A DNA stretch of 10,472 nt from Clostridia bacterium (lineage in GTDB: Bacteria > Bacillota > Clostridia > Oscillospirales > CAG-382), in contig JAGBCG010000027.1 in assembly GCA_017938055.1 (NCBI GenBank), forward strand, positions 1-10,472, in the 5' to 3' direction. The notes below the pieces were generated by a model. The model had not been told where the DNA came from. It worked only from the letters and a program-made list of their open reading frames with translations, and did not search any database. Both the position numbers and the translations under genes were made by a program. The first letter of the stretch is position 1, and each line of letters opens with the position of its first letter. This document shows, in pieces, positions 1 to 7,206 of the stretch.

Positions 1-2
1 AG

Positions 3-182
3 AATTTTTGCTTTAATAATTGTTTTATGACACCGACAGGTGTGACATTCTTCTTTGATGCAGGGGTTTTACGTCCTGAAAAATACGGTGCAAGTTGCTT
101 TGTGTTGCCATATGACACAATAAAAGACATTCTTAAAAGTGATGTGGTTGAAGAAAAATCACAATTTGTAAATAATATATAA
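3..182 (+). CDS. Partial CDS, C-terminal end of a DUF3298/RsiV-like protein
   Basis: An open frame with no stop runs from the left edge to TAA at 180-182, giving the last 59 residues of a protein whose start lies outside the window. The readable core is T-P-T-G-V-T-F-F-F-D-A-G, then R-P-E-K-Y-G-A, then F-V-L-P-Y-D. This resembles the C-terminal pattern of DUF3298 domains (as in RsiV-type anti-sigma factors and secreted or membrane-anchored proteins): a hydrophobic strand with an aromatic run, a Pro/Gly turn, then an 'iPY' strand followed by a helix. The last 20 or so residues are polar. The family call is from pattern memory on a short fragment and is only moderate; that this is a real coding tail is more secure, because the lon promoter begins immediately after its stop. 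No terminator hairpin is visible between this stop and the lon promoter. Confidence 0.5.
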   Translation, partial: NFCFNNCFMTPTGVTFFFDAGVLRPEKYGASCFVLPYDTIKDILKSDVVEEKSQFVNNI

Positions 183-200
183 ACAATGCACGATTTTTTG

Positions 201-227
201 TTGACGGTGTACAATTTGTGATATAAT
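201..227 (+). promoter_or_regulatory. Probable sigma-A promoter of lon, extended -10
   Basis: TTGACG at 201-206 is a near-consensus -35 box and TATAAT at 222-227 a perfect -10 box. The spacer is 15 bp, shorter than the optimal 17, but TG at 219-220 gives an extended -10 (TGaTATAAT) that can compensate. Transcription would begin near 233-235, leaving an untranslated leader of about 55 nt before the lon start. I saw no CIRCE inverted repeat and no CtsR heptamer pair here, so heat-shock control of lon by HrcA or CtsR is not supported by this sequence. Confidence 0.7.
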
Positions 228-288
228 GTAACGGAATATCTTATTATAGTATAAAATGGATTAAATTATAGAAAACTCGGAGTGAAAA

Positions 289-2697
289 ATGTCAAGATAT
301 ATAGAAAAGGTAGAAAATATGACGCTTCCGGCAATTCCCATGCGTGGACTTGTTATTTTTCCGGGAGTGCCTACAAGCTTTGAAATAAACAGTAAACGCT
401 CAGTTGCAGCTATGAAAGCTGCGGCAATGTATGGAGGCAATGTATTTCTTTCCTGCGTAAAGAATATGGGTAAGCCCGCTGAAAAGCCACAAATGTTTTC
501 GATGGGTGTTGTTGCCCGTGTAAAACAGTCCCTTAAGCTGCCTGACGGAAACTACAGACTTCTGGTTGAGGGTATTGCAAGAGCTGAAATTTCAGAAATT
601 GTACGGGATGACGAATATATTACTGTGAATGTACTTACAAAGTCGGTATACCTGTCCGATAACGGAGGAATAAAGGCACAGGCGTTGGTTGCGGAAGCAA
701 TAGGTGCTTTTCAGGAATACATAAAGCTTATGCCCAAGCTTTCCACGGAAATTGTGGTAAGTGTTCAGGCAATAACCGACCCCGGAATTCTTGCAGATTT
801 TATCGCGGCAAATGTGCTTTTCAGATATGAAGATAAGCAATCGGTGCTTGAAGAATGTGACCCGTTAAAGAGAATAGAAAGACTTGTTGTTATTCTTGAA
901 AAGGAAAGAGAAATTCTTGCACTCAAAAACGATTTGCATGAAAAAGTACGTGAGCGTCTTGGTGATAACCAAAGGGAATATTTTCTCAAAGAACAGCTAA
1001 AGCTTATACATGATGAACTTGGTATGGCAGGGGATGCTGACGAGGACGGATATCGTGAAAGAATAGAAAAATCGGCTTTTAATGATGAAATAAAGGCAAG
1101 ACTTACAAAAGAAGCAAATAAGCTTTCAAAAATGGCTTTCGGCTCATCGGAAAGCAGTGTTATAAGAAACTTTCTTGATACAATCTTGGAGCTGCCTACG
1201 GGTGTGTATACAAAGGACGTATTCAGCGTTGATAAGGCACGTAAGGTTCTTGATGAGGACCATAACGGCATGGAGAAGGTCAAGCAGAGAATACTTGAAT
1301 ATGTTGCGGTAAAACAGCTTAATCCTTCCCTTAAGGGACAGATAATATGTCTTGTCGGTCCTCCGGGTGTTGGTAAAAGCTCGATTGCATCAAGTATTGC
1401 AAGGGCAATGGGGCGTAACTTTGTACGTATATCCCTTGGCGGTGTGAGGGACGAGGCGGATATCAGAGGTCACAGAAAAACGTACATAGGTGCGATGCCG
1501 GGCAGAATTGCAGAGGCTCTGACAAGGGCAAAGAGTATGAATCCGGTAGTATTGCTTGATGAAATTGACAAGCTTTCAAGAGATGCTCATGGCGACCCTG
1601 CTTCAGCACTTCTTGAGGCACTTGATTCTGAACAAAATAAGACATTTCGTGACCATTTTCTTGAAATACCTTTGGATATTTCAGACTGTATTTTTATTGC
1701 TACGGCAAATAATGCCGAAACGATTCCTGATGCCCTTTATGACAGAATGGAAGTAATAAATCTTCCGTCATACACCAGAAATGAAAAGGCGGCTATCTTT
1801 AAGGACCATTTGCTTCCAAAGCAGCTTAAACGTCATGGTCTTACAAAGAGAAACTTAAAGCTTACGGATGAAGCTGTATTTGAGCTTATTGATGGCTACA
1901 CCAAGGAAGCGGGAGTCAGAAACTTAGAGCGGGAAGCGGCTTCCTTAATCAGAAAAATCGCCATGAAAATTGCACAGGGCGAAAAAAAGAGCTTTACTCT
2001 TAAAGCAAGAGACATAGGCAGAATTTTAGGTGCAAGAAAGAGCAAGCCTGACCCCATGCTTTCGGAAAACACGGTGGGTGTTGTAAACGGTCTTGCATGG
2101 ACGGCTCTTGGCGGAGAGATGCTTCAGGTAGAAGTTGTTTCCATGCAGGGAACGGGTAAGTTTGTACTTACGGGTAAGCTTGGCGATGTTATGAAAGAGT
2201 CGGCTCAGGCGGCAGAAAGCTACATAAGAAAACATTCTTGTGAGCTTGGTATCAAGAATCTTGATTTTTATAAGGATACAGATATTCACATACATGTGCC
2301 GGAGGGAGCAGTACCCAAGGACGGACCGAGTGCGGGTGTTACTATGGTAAGTGCCATAGTTTCCGAACTTTCGGGACGTAAGGCAAGGTGCGATGTTGCA
2401 ATGACCGGAGAGGTTACTCTTACAGGACGGGTTCTTGCTATAGGAGGACTTCGTGAAAAGACAATGGCAGCATATAAAAACGGCATGAAAGTCGTGATTA
2501 TTCCTTATGACAATATAAGTGACCTTGAGGAATGTGATGAGCTGGTAAAGGATTCTATCACATTTGTTCCGGTAAAGCATGTAAGTGAAGTGCTTGAGGT
2601 TATACTTGAGCCGATGGCAGAGGAGAGTGTAGCGGGAGAGGATGTTTTTGTTCCCAATGCAGATAATATAAAGGAAGAATCATCGATAAGAGTGTGA
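289..2697 (+). CDS. lon: ATP-dependent endopeptidase La (Lon protease)
   Basis: Cytosolic AAA+ protease that unfolds and degrades misfolded and short-lived regulatory proteins. At 802 residues it has the normal LonA length. The N-terminal substrate-binding domain begins with the typical LPAIPMRGLVIFPG stretch (about residues 13-27) and runs to about 205, followed by a charged coiled-coil region containing QREYFLKEQLK. The AAA+ module has Walker A GPPGVGKS (357-364), Walker B VVLLDE (420-425) and the GGVRDEADIRGHRKTYIGAMPG segment in two parts. The C-terminal protease domain carries catalytic Ser681 in PKDGPSAGVT and Lys724 in GGLREK, 43 residues apart as expected for the Ser-Lys dyad. All key residues are intact. 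The ATG at 289 is chosen because CGGAG at 278-282 lies 6 nt upstream; an internal ATG 10 codons later lacks this. The lon-engB order matches lonA-ysxC of Bacillus and many Clostridia. Its stop codon lies inside an inverted repeat (2673-2704). Confidence 0.97.
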   Translation: MSRYIEKVENMTLPAIPMRGLVIFPGVPTSFEINSKRSVAAMKAAAMYGGNVFLSCVKNMGKPAEKPQMFSMGVVARVKQSLKLPDGNYRLLVEGIARAEISEIVRDDEYITVNVLTKSVYLSDNGGIKAQALVAEAIGAFQEYIKLMPKLSTEIVVSVQAITDPGILADFIAANVLFRYEDKQSVLEECDPLKRIERLVVILEKEREILALKNDLHEKVRERLGDNQREYFLKEQLKLIHDELGMAGDADEDGYRERIEKSAFNDEIKARLTKEANKLSKMAFGSSESSVIRNFLDTILELPTGVYTKDVFSVDKARKVLDEDHNGMEKVKQRILEYVAVKQLNPSLKGQIICLVGPPGVGKSSIASSIARAMGRNFVRISLGGVRDEADIRGHRKTYIGAMPGRIAEALTRAKSMNPVVLLDEIDKLSRDAHGDPASALLEALDSEQNKTFRDHFLEIPLDISDCIFIATANNAETIPDALYDRMEVINLPSYTRNEKAAIFKDHLLPKQLKRHGLTKRNLKLTDEAVFELIDGYTKEAGVRNLEREAASLIRKIAMKIAQGEKKSFTLKARDIGRILGARKSKPDPMLSENTVGVVNGLAWTALGGEMLQVEVVSMQGTGKFVLTGKLGDVMKESAQAAESYIRKHSCELGIKNLDFYKDTDIHIHVPEGAVPKDGPSAGVTMVSAIVSELSGRKARCDVAMTGEVTLTGRVLAIGGLREKTMAAYKNGMKVVIIPYDNISDLEECDELVKDSITFVPVKHVSEVLEVILEPMAEESVAGEDVFVPNADNIKEESSIRV

Positions 2698-2704
2698 TTC
2701 TTCC
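2673..2704 (+). repeat. Perfect 10-bp inverted repeat spanning the lon stop codon
   Basis: GGAAGAATCA (2673-2682) and TGATTCTTCC (2695-2704) are exact reverse complements separated by 12 nt. The right arm starts with the lon TGA stop, and the structure ends 17 nt before the engB start. No T-run follows, so it is not a standard intrinsic terminator. It could instead modulate lon termination or engB translation, or mark an mRNA processing or stability site between the two genes. The structure is seen directly; the role is inference. Confidence 0.6.
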
Positions 2705-2721
2705 CGAACAGGATGATAAAT

Positions 2722-3372
2722 ATGAAACTTAATCTCAATAATGCAAACTTAATACTTACGGCAGGACTTCCCGGTCAGCTTCCGGGAATTATGAGAGATG
2801 AAATTCCTCAGGTCGCAATGTGCGGACGAAGCAATGTGGGAAAAAGCTCTCTTATAAACAAGCTTCTTAACAGAAAAAAGCTTGCACGTGTCAGTGCAGA
2901 GCCTGGTAAGACTGTGACAGTCAACTGCTATGATGTTGATTCGTCTCTGTATCTTGTAGACCTGCCGGGGTACGGATATGCTAAGCGTTCCTTTTCCGAA
3001 CGTGATAAGTGGAAGAAGCTTATAGATAAGTATTTTGCGTGTGCAGGGCAAAGACTGTATTTACAGCTTGTTGACTTGAAGGTTGGACTTACTAAAGACG
3101 ATGAAGCAATGATAAGCTTTCTTACTTCCATGGAAATGCCCTTTGCTGTTGTTTGTACAAAGGCAGACAAGCTTAATAAGACAAATAAAGCCAAAAATCT
3201 TGAAGCAATACGAAAAAATCCTCTTATTCCCGAAGATGCGGAGGTAATCGCTTTTTCTTCGCAAACGGGAGAGGGAGCAGAGGAAGTTTGGAAGATTATA
3301 AACGAATTTTGCGATTTTGTAAATGGCAAGGATGTTTTGCCGCAGAATGACGAAATTCAAAGTCAGAATTAA
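2722..3372 (+). CDS. engB: Ribosome biogenesis GTP-binding protein EngB/YsxC
   Basis: Small TRAFAC-class GTPase needed for assembly of the 50S ribosomal subunit; acts in the cytoplasm on ribosome precursors. Numbering from the start at 2722 gives 216 residues, slightly longer than the usual ~195-210. Visible motifs in order: G1 P-loop GRSNVGKSS (35-43), the G2 region around PGKTVTVN with its conserved Thr, G3 DLPGYGYAKR, G4 TKAD and G5 SSQTGEG. The C-terminal tail after NEFCDFVNGK is short and polar. An ATG also exists at 2713, but AGGATGA at 2710-2716 sits 5 nt before the ATG at 2722 and would overlap the earlier one, so 2722 is preferred. Translation starts 24 nt after the lon stop, consistent with one transcript and the conserved lonA-ysxC gene pair. 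Confidence 0.95.
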   Translation: MKLNLNNANLILTAGLPGQLPGIMRDEIPQVAMCGRSNVGKSSLINKLLNRKKLARVSAEPGKTVTVNCYDVDSSLYLVDLPGYGYAKRSFSERDKWKKLIDKYFACAGQRLYLQLVDLKVGLTKDDEAMISFLTSMEMPFAVVCTKADKLNKTNKAKNLEAIRKNPLIPEDAEVIAFSSQTGEGAEEVWKIINEFCDFVNGKDVLPQNDEIQSQN

Positions 3373-3390
3373 TAAAAAGGACTAAGAAAA

Positions 3391-4695
3391 GTGAACACAA
3401 TTTTATTACAAGATAATTACTCAATTAACGAAAAAGGCAATTTTACCATATGCGGTCATGATACGGTGTTGCTTGCAGAAAAATTTGGTACACCTTTGTA
3501 TGTTATAGATGAAGACAAGGTAAGACAAATGTGCAGAACATATAAGAATGCTGTTGAAAAGCACTTTGACAACGGGGATGTACTGTATGCAAGCAAGGCT
3601 CTTTCCTTTAAGGGTATGTATAAAATTGCAAAAGAAGAGGGAATGTGCGTAGATGCGGTGTCGGCAGGTGAAATATATACAGCACTTTCTGCAGGCTTTC
3701 CTGCTGACAGAATATATTATCACGGCAATAACAAGATGATGGACGATATAAATTTTGCTGTAACTAATAAAATAGGTTATTTCGTTGCGGACAATTTAGG
3801 TGAGCTTGATTTTATTGATGAGGCGGCAAAGAAGGCCGGTATTGTACAAAAGGTACTGCTCAGGATAACTCCCGGAATTGACCCTCATACACACGCAAAA
3901 ATTGCAACGGGAAATGTTGATTCCAAGTTTGGCGAGGCTATAGAAACAGGACAGGCAATGGAGTTTGTAAAACATGCTCTCTCAAAGAAAAACATATATC
4001 TTTCAGGCATACATTGTCACGTTGGCTCTCAAAGCTTTGACCCACAGCCATTTATTGATGCGTGTGAAATAATGACTCGTTTTGCAAGAGAAATCAAGGA
4101 TGAAACGGGATATGAAATTGAAGTGCTTGACCTTGGTGGTGGCTTTGGTGTAAGGTATCTTCCCGAGCAGCAAAACCTTGATGTCGAATGGATGATAGGA
4201 GAAATTGCAAAAACTGTCAAGAAAAACTGTGCGGACAACGGAATTGATATGCCAAAAATCATGTTTGAGCCGGGCAGAAGCCTTGTTGCAGCGGCCGGAG
4301 TTACACTTTATACGGTGGGACATGTTAAGGAAATAAAGGGGTATAAAAACTATATTCCCGTAAATGGCGGCATGTCTGATAATCCAAGGTATGCTTTATA
4401 CGAAGCTCCCTATTACTGCCTTATTGCCAATAAGGCAAACGAGAGCATGGATTATCATGCTGATATCGTAGGCTCATGCTGTGAAAGCGGAGATGTTATT
4501 CAGCCGGATGTGAATATACAGAAAGCAGTGTATGGCGATATTCTCGCTGTCTGCGTGACGGGTGCTTATAACTATAGTATGTCATCGAATTATAATCGTT
4601 TCTTAAAGCCTGCACTTGTGCTTGTTTCAAAAAATAAAGCACAAGTTGCCATAAAAAGAGAAACTTTTGAGGATTTGGTCAGGAACGATTTGTAA
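3391..4695 (+). CDS. lysA: Diaminopimelate decarboxylase (LysA)
   Basis: PLP-dependent fold-type III (alanine racemase-like) enzyme that decarboxylates meso-diaminopimelate to L-lysine and CO2, the last step of the DAP lysine pathway. It has 434 residues, normal for the family. The PLP-binding lysine is Lys69 in YASKAL; GIHCHVGSQ, the phosphate-binding loop GGGFG (249-253), EPGRS (293-297), the CESGD motif with catalytic Cys364 and the late GAYNYSMSSNYN segment are all present. The start is GTG at 3391 with AAGGA about 9 nt upstream; no better ATG lies nearby before conserved sequence begins. It begins 18 nt after engB, so it is probably the third gene of the lon transcript, a less common neighbour for that pair. 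No lysine riboswitch can fit upstream. No convincing terminator follows. Confidence 0.96.
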   Translation: MNTILLQDNYSINEKGNFTICGHDTVLLAEKFGTPLYVIDEDKVRQMCRTYKNAVEKHFDNGDVLYASKALSFKGMYKIAKEEGMCVDAVSAGEIYTALSAGFPADRIYYHGNNKMMDDINFAVTNKIGYFVADNLGELDFIDEAAKKAGIVQKVLLRITPGIDPHTHAKIATGNVDSKFGEAIETGQAMEFVKHALSKKNIYLSGIHCHVGSQSFDPQPFIDACEIMTRFAREIKDETGYEIEVLDLGGGFGVRYLPEQQNLDVEWMIGEIAKTVKKNCADNGIDMPKIMFEPGRSLVAAAGVTLYTVGHVKEIKGYKNYIPVNGGMSDNPRYALYEAPYYCLIANKANESMDYHADIVGSCCESGDVIQPDVNIQKAVYGDILAVCVTGAYNYSMSSNYNRFLKPALVLVSKNKAQVAIKRETFEDLVRNDL

Positions 4696-4751
4696 AGAAC
4701 CGAAAATAAAGGAAAACTAAAGCTTTTTATGCTGAAATCCAATGTCAATAA

Positions 4752-4757
4752 TATAAT
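4752..4757 (+). promoter_or_regulatory. Possible -10 box upstream of glyS
   Basis: A perfect TATAAT lies in the AT-rich 89-nt gap between lysA and glyS, 28 nt before the glyS start. The sequence 16-18 bp upstream (around 4728-4735, TATGCTGA) is a poor -35 match and there is no TG extension, so this is weak evidence for a separate glyS promoter. The gap also contains no T-box-like leader. AT-richness alone could produce this hexamer. Confidence 0.3.
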
Positions 4758-4784
4758 TATCATATAAGTAAAGGATGAAAAACA

Positions 4785-6182
4785 GTGAAAAACACAGAAA
4801 AGTCAATGGAGAAAATTGTAGCCTTTTGTAAAAACAGAGGTTACGTATTTGCAGGCAGTGAAATTTACGGTGGTCTTGCAAACACTTGGGACTACGGTCC
4901 TTTAGGCGTTGAGCTTAAGAATAATGTAAAAAAAGCATGGTGGAAAAAGTTTGTTCAGGAAAACCCCTATAACGTAGGACTTGATGCAGCTATTCTCATG
5001 AATCCTCAGACATGGGTAGCGTCCGGTCACCTTGGCGGCTTCTCTGACCCTCTTATGGACTGCCGTGAGTGCCACGAAAGATTCAGAGCAGATAAAATTA
5101 TTGAAGACTGGTGTGCAGAAAACAATTTTGACCTTGGCTCAAGTGCAGATGCCATGAGTCAGGAGGAAATGAAGAATTTCATTGAGGAACATAATATTCC
5201 TTGTCCCACCTGTGGAAAGCACAACTTTACCGATATACGTCAGTTTAACCTTATGTTCAAAACATTTCAGGGTGTAACAGAGGATGCAAAGAACACTGTT
5301 TATTTGCGTCCTGAAACAGCACAGGGTATTTTCGTAAACTTCGCAAATGTACAGAGAACTACAAGAAGAAAAGTTCCCTTCGGTATTGCACAGATAGGTA
5401 AGTCCTTCAGAAACGAAATCACACCCGGTAACTTCATTTTCCGTGTACGTGAATTTGAACAGATGGAGCTTGAATTTTTCTGTAAGCCTGATACTGACCT
5501 TGAATGGTTTGATTACTGGAGAAGCTATTGCCGAAACTGGTTGCTTTCTCTTGGTATGAAGGAGGAAAACCTCAGACTTCGTGACCATGATCCTGAAGAG
5601 CTTTCCTTCTACTCAAAGGCTACAACCGACTTTGAATTTTTGTTCCCGTTTGGATGGGGAGAACTCTGGGGTATTGCCGACAGAACTGACTATGACCTTA
5701 CACAGCATATCAATACATCGGGTAAGGACCTTTCTTATTTTGATCCTGAAACCAACGAAAGATATATTCCTTACGTTGTTGAGCCAAGTCTTGGCGTTGA
5801 AAGATGCTTCCTCAGCTTCCTTTGTGATGCTTATGACGAGGAAGAGCTTGAGGGAGGGGATGTGAGAACAGTTCTCAGACTTCATCCCGCACTTGCACCC
5901 TTTAAGGCGGCAGTGCTTCCTCTTTCCAAAAAACTTTCCGATAAGGCTACAGAGATTTATCATGATCTTCAGAAGAGCTTCATGGTTGATTACGACGAAG
6001 CAGGCTCTATCGGCAAGAGATATAGACGTGAGGACGAAATCGGTACGCCTTTCTGCATTACAGTTGACTTTGAAACAGAAACAGATGGTTGCGTAACAGT
6101 CAGAGAAAGAGATTCGATGACACAGGAGAGAATCAAGATTGAAGATGTAAAGTCTTACATCGAAGCAAAGCTTGTATTCTGA
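4785..6182 (+). CDS. glyS: Glycyl-tRNA synthetase, homodimeric type
   Basis: Class II aminoacyl-tRNA synthetase that attaches glycine to tRNA-Gly in the cytoplasm. This is the single-chain alpha2 type (also called GlyQS) of many Gram-positive bacteria, archaea and eukaryotes, not the two-subunit alpha2beta2 form; 465 residues is typical. The N-terminus VFAGSEIYGGLANTWDYGP is diagnostic. Two CxxC pairs, Cys93/96 and Cys140/143, form a likely zinc-binding insertion. RPETAQGIF (175-183), motif 2 starting FRNE (208-211) with REFEQMELEFF, and motif 3 PSLGVER (334-340) complete the catalytic domain; the C-terminal anticodon-binding domain begins near LAPFKAAVLPL. The start is GTG at 4785 with AAAGGA about 9 nt upstream; an in-frame ATG at 4806 is possible, but homologues usually carry a few residues before EKIV. 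It may have its own weak promoter and is followed by a hairpin at 6199-6233. Confidence 0.96.
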   Translation: MKNTEKSMEKIVAFCKNRGYVFAGSEIYGGLANTWDYGPLGVELKNNVKKAWWKKFVQENPYNVGLDAAILMNPQTWVASGHLGGFSDPLMDCRECHERFRADKIIEDWCAENNFDLGSSADAMSQEEMKNFIEEHNIPCPTCGKHNFTDIRQFNLMFKTFQGVTEDAKNTVYLRPETAQGIFVNFANVQRTTRRKVPFGIAQIGKSFRNEITPGNFIFRVREFEQMELEFFCKPDTDLEWFDYWRSYCRNWLLSLGMKEENLRLRDHDPEELSFYSKATTDFEFLFPFGWGELWGIADRTDYDLTQHINTSGKDLSYFDPETNERYIPYVVEPSLGVERCFLSFLCDAYDEEELEGGDVRTVLRLHPALAPFKAAVLPLSKKLSDKATEIYHDLQKSFMVDYDEAGSIGKRYRREDEIGTPFCITVDFETETDGCVTVRERDSMTQERIKIEDVKSYIEAKLVF

Positions 6183-6198
6183 TTAACACACTATAGTT

Positions 6199-6233
6199 AT
6201 TCCCCGATGCAAATTTGTTTGGTGTCGGGGAAT
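6199..6233 (+). terminator. Probable terminator hairpin after glyS
   Basis: ATTCCCCGATGC (6199-6210) pairs with GGTGTCGGGGAAT (6222-6233 taking part): 12 base pairs including two G-U wobbles, with an 11-nt loop. The stem is GC-rich next to an AT-rich base, and is followed by TTAAAAAATTTATTTT instead of a clean T-run. It begins 16 nt after the glyS stop and ends 24 nt before the next gene, where an intrinsic terminator is expected. The imperfect T-tract means read-through is likely. Confidence 0.6.
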
Positions 6234-6257
6234 TAAAAAATTTATTTTGGTGATAAC

Positions 6258-6698
6258 ATGGTAAATATACGGTTTGTGACAAGTGAGGATAAAGAGCTGT
6301 TTTTGTCTCTTTCAAGGGAGTTTTATAATTCTGCTGCGGTGCTTGCTCCAATAAAGGAGGAGTATCATCAAAATGCCTTTGATGAGCTTATGAGAAGCAG
6401 AGATTATCTTTGTGGTTTTATCATTGAGTATGGTGGACAAACGGCAGGCTTTGGACTTCTCAATATAACATACAGTCACGAGGCGGGCGGTAAAACGGTT
6501 TGGATAGAAGAGCTGTACATCCGTGAAAAATTCAGGAGCAAAGGCATAGGCGGAGAATTCTTTAAATATGTAGAAAAAAACTATCCTGCAAAAAGATACA
6601 GGCTTGAGGTCGAGAAGGAAAACGAAAGAGCTGTTAGCTTGTATAAAAAGCTGGGATACGATTTTCTGTCATATGACCAGATGATAAAGGATGAATAA
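6258..6698 (+). CDS. GNAT-family N-acetyltransferase
   Basis: A 146-residue protein with the full single-domain GNAT fold, which transfers the acetyl group of acetyl-CoA to an amine. The strand ending WIEELYI (82-88) leads into the acetyl-CoA pyrophosphate-binding loop R-S-K-G-I-G (93-98), the R/Q-x-x-G-x-G/A signature of motif A. Motif B is seen as RLEVEKENERAVSLYKKLGY (115-134), with Tyr129 at the position that often acts as the general acid. No signal peptide or membrane segment is present, so it is cytoplasmic. The substrate cannot be told from sequence; small GNATs of this pattern acetylate proteins, polyamines, aminoglycosides or other small molecules. The ATG at 6258 is preceded by GGTGAT (6249-6254), which matches the 3' part of the Shine-Dalgarno consensus. 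It stands alone between the glyS hairpin and the next gene's promoter. Confidence 0.88.
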   Translation: MVNIRFVTSEDKELFLSLSREFYNSAAVLAPIKEEYHQNAFDELMRSRDYLCGFIIEYGGQTAGFGLLNITYSHEAGGKTVWIEELYIREKFRSKGIGGEFFKYVEKNYPAKRYRLEVEKENERAVSLYKKLGYDFLSYDQMIKDE

Positions 6699-6733
6699 TA
6701 TTAGTCCCGTGATAAAGAAAATTAAAAAAGATA

Positions 6734-6762
6734 TTGAAAAAGAAACTTGTTTGTGCTAAAAT
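6734..6762 (+). promoter_or_regulatory. Strong promoter of the XRE regulator-hisS unit
   Basis: TTGAAA (6734-6739) and TAAAAT (6757-6762) are separated by exactly 17 bp, with TG at 6754-6755 giving an extended -10. Transcription would begin near 6768-6770, about 25 nt before the GTG at 6794. The promoter placement rules out the in-frame TTG at 6734 as the translation start, because that codon is part of the -35 box. An imperfect dyad, ACTTGTT (6745-6751) and AACAGGT (6772-6778), 6 of 7 matching, brackets the -10 region and could be an operator; this last point is speculative. Confidence 0.7.
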
Positions 6763-6793
6763 AATTCAGTTAACAGGTACTCTGGAGGAAGCA

Positions 6794-7174
6794 GTGAGAG
6801 TTAAAAGTAAAGGATTTAATAAAAAAATATTCATAATGCTTCTTGAAAAGGCAAGAGGAAGCAGAACAACACGTGAATTTGCTACAGATTGCGGCATAAG
6901 CTATGTTCAGCTTCACAAGCTTGAGCTTGGTCTTCAGGACAATCCCCCCGGAAGACAGCTGCTTATAAGACTTGCGGAAAACAGCGAGAGTGATATAGAT
7001 CTTGAAGATTTCTTCTTTGTTTGCGGATATGATAATGAAGAAGCTTCAAATAAGCAAGCTCATCCCAAAAAAAGCAAGAGCCTTGACATACAAAGTCTTT
7101 ATGATAAACTGTCGCAGGGGCAGAAAAAGACGGTGTACGATTTCGTGGATTATCTGCTGAATTATAAAAAGTAA
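6794..7174 (+). CDS. Small XRE-type helix-turn-helix protein
   Basis: A 126-residue protein, numbering from the GTG at 6794, which has GGAGG at 6784-6788 five nt upstream. The open frame extends further back to 6734, but that part overlaps the promoter. Residues ~13-70 read as a Cro/C1-type DNA-binding domain: LLEKARGSRTTREFATDCG is the helix-turn-helix entry, ISYVQLHKLELG the recognition helix and turn, followed by LLIRLAENS and LEDFFFVCGYDN, as in XRE regulators ('lA ... gv ... ll ... aGy'). A lysine-rich linker (HPKKSKS) joins it to a C-terminal amphipathic helix pair ending KKTVYDFVDYLLNYKK, which may mediate dimerisation. The target is unknown. It lies 32 nt upstream of hisS with no terminator between, so the two are likely co-transcribed and it may autoregulate the unit. 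No toxin or phage partner is visible next to it. Confidence 0.8.
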   Translation: MRVKSKGFNKKIFIMLLEKARGSRTTREFATDCGISYVQLHKLELGLQDNPPGRQLLIRLAENSESDIDLEDFFFVCGYDNEEASNKQAHPKKSKSLDIQSLYDKLSQGQKKTVYDFVDYLLNYKK

Positions 7175-7206
7175 TAATTTTCACAATAAAGGAAATAGGT
7201 GACAAA

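Noticed and set aside
183..288. Heat-shock operator (CIRCE or CtsR box) before lon
   Set aside because: Neither TTAGCACTC/GAGTGCTAA nor paired GGTCAAA heptamers are present; only an AT-rich TATAAT/ATTATA dyad, which is expected by chance.
765..1283. Long antisense open frame inside lon (172 residues)
   Set aside because: Serine-rich shadow of the lon frame; no ribosome binding site, no recognisable domain. The same holds for antisense frames at 2026-2580, 5139-5588, 7507-8076, 7983-8465 and 9665-10261.
4711..4730. AAAGCTTTTT after lysA as a terminator
   Set aside because: Only a 3-4 bp AT-rich palindrome; no stable stem.
6734..6793. TTG at 6734 as the start of the XRE protein
   Set aside because: This TTG is the -35 box of a near-consensus promoter, so it would not be in the transcript; GTG 6794 has GGAGG upstream.
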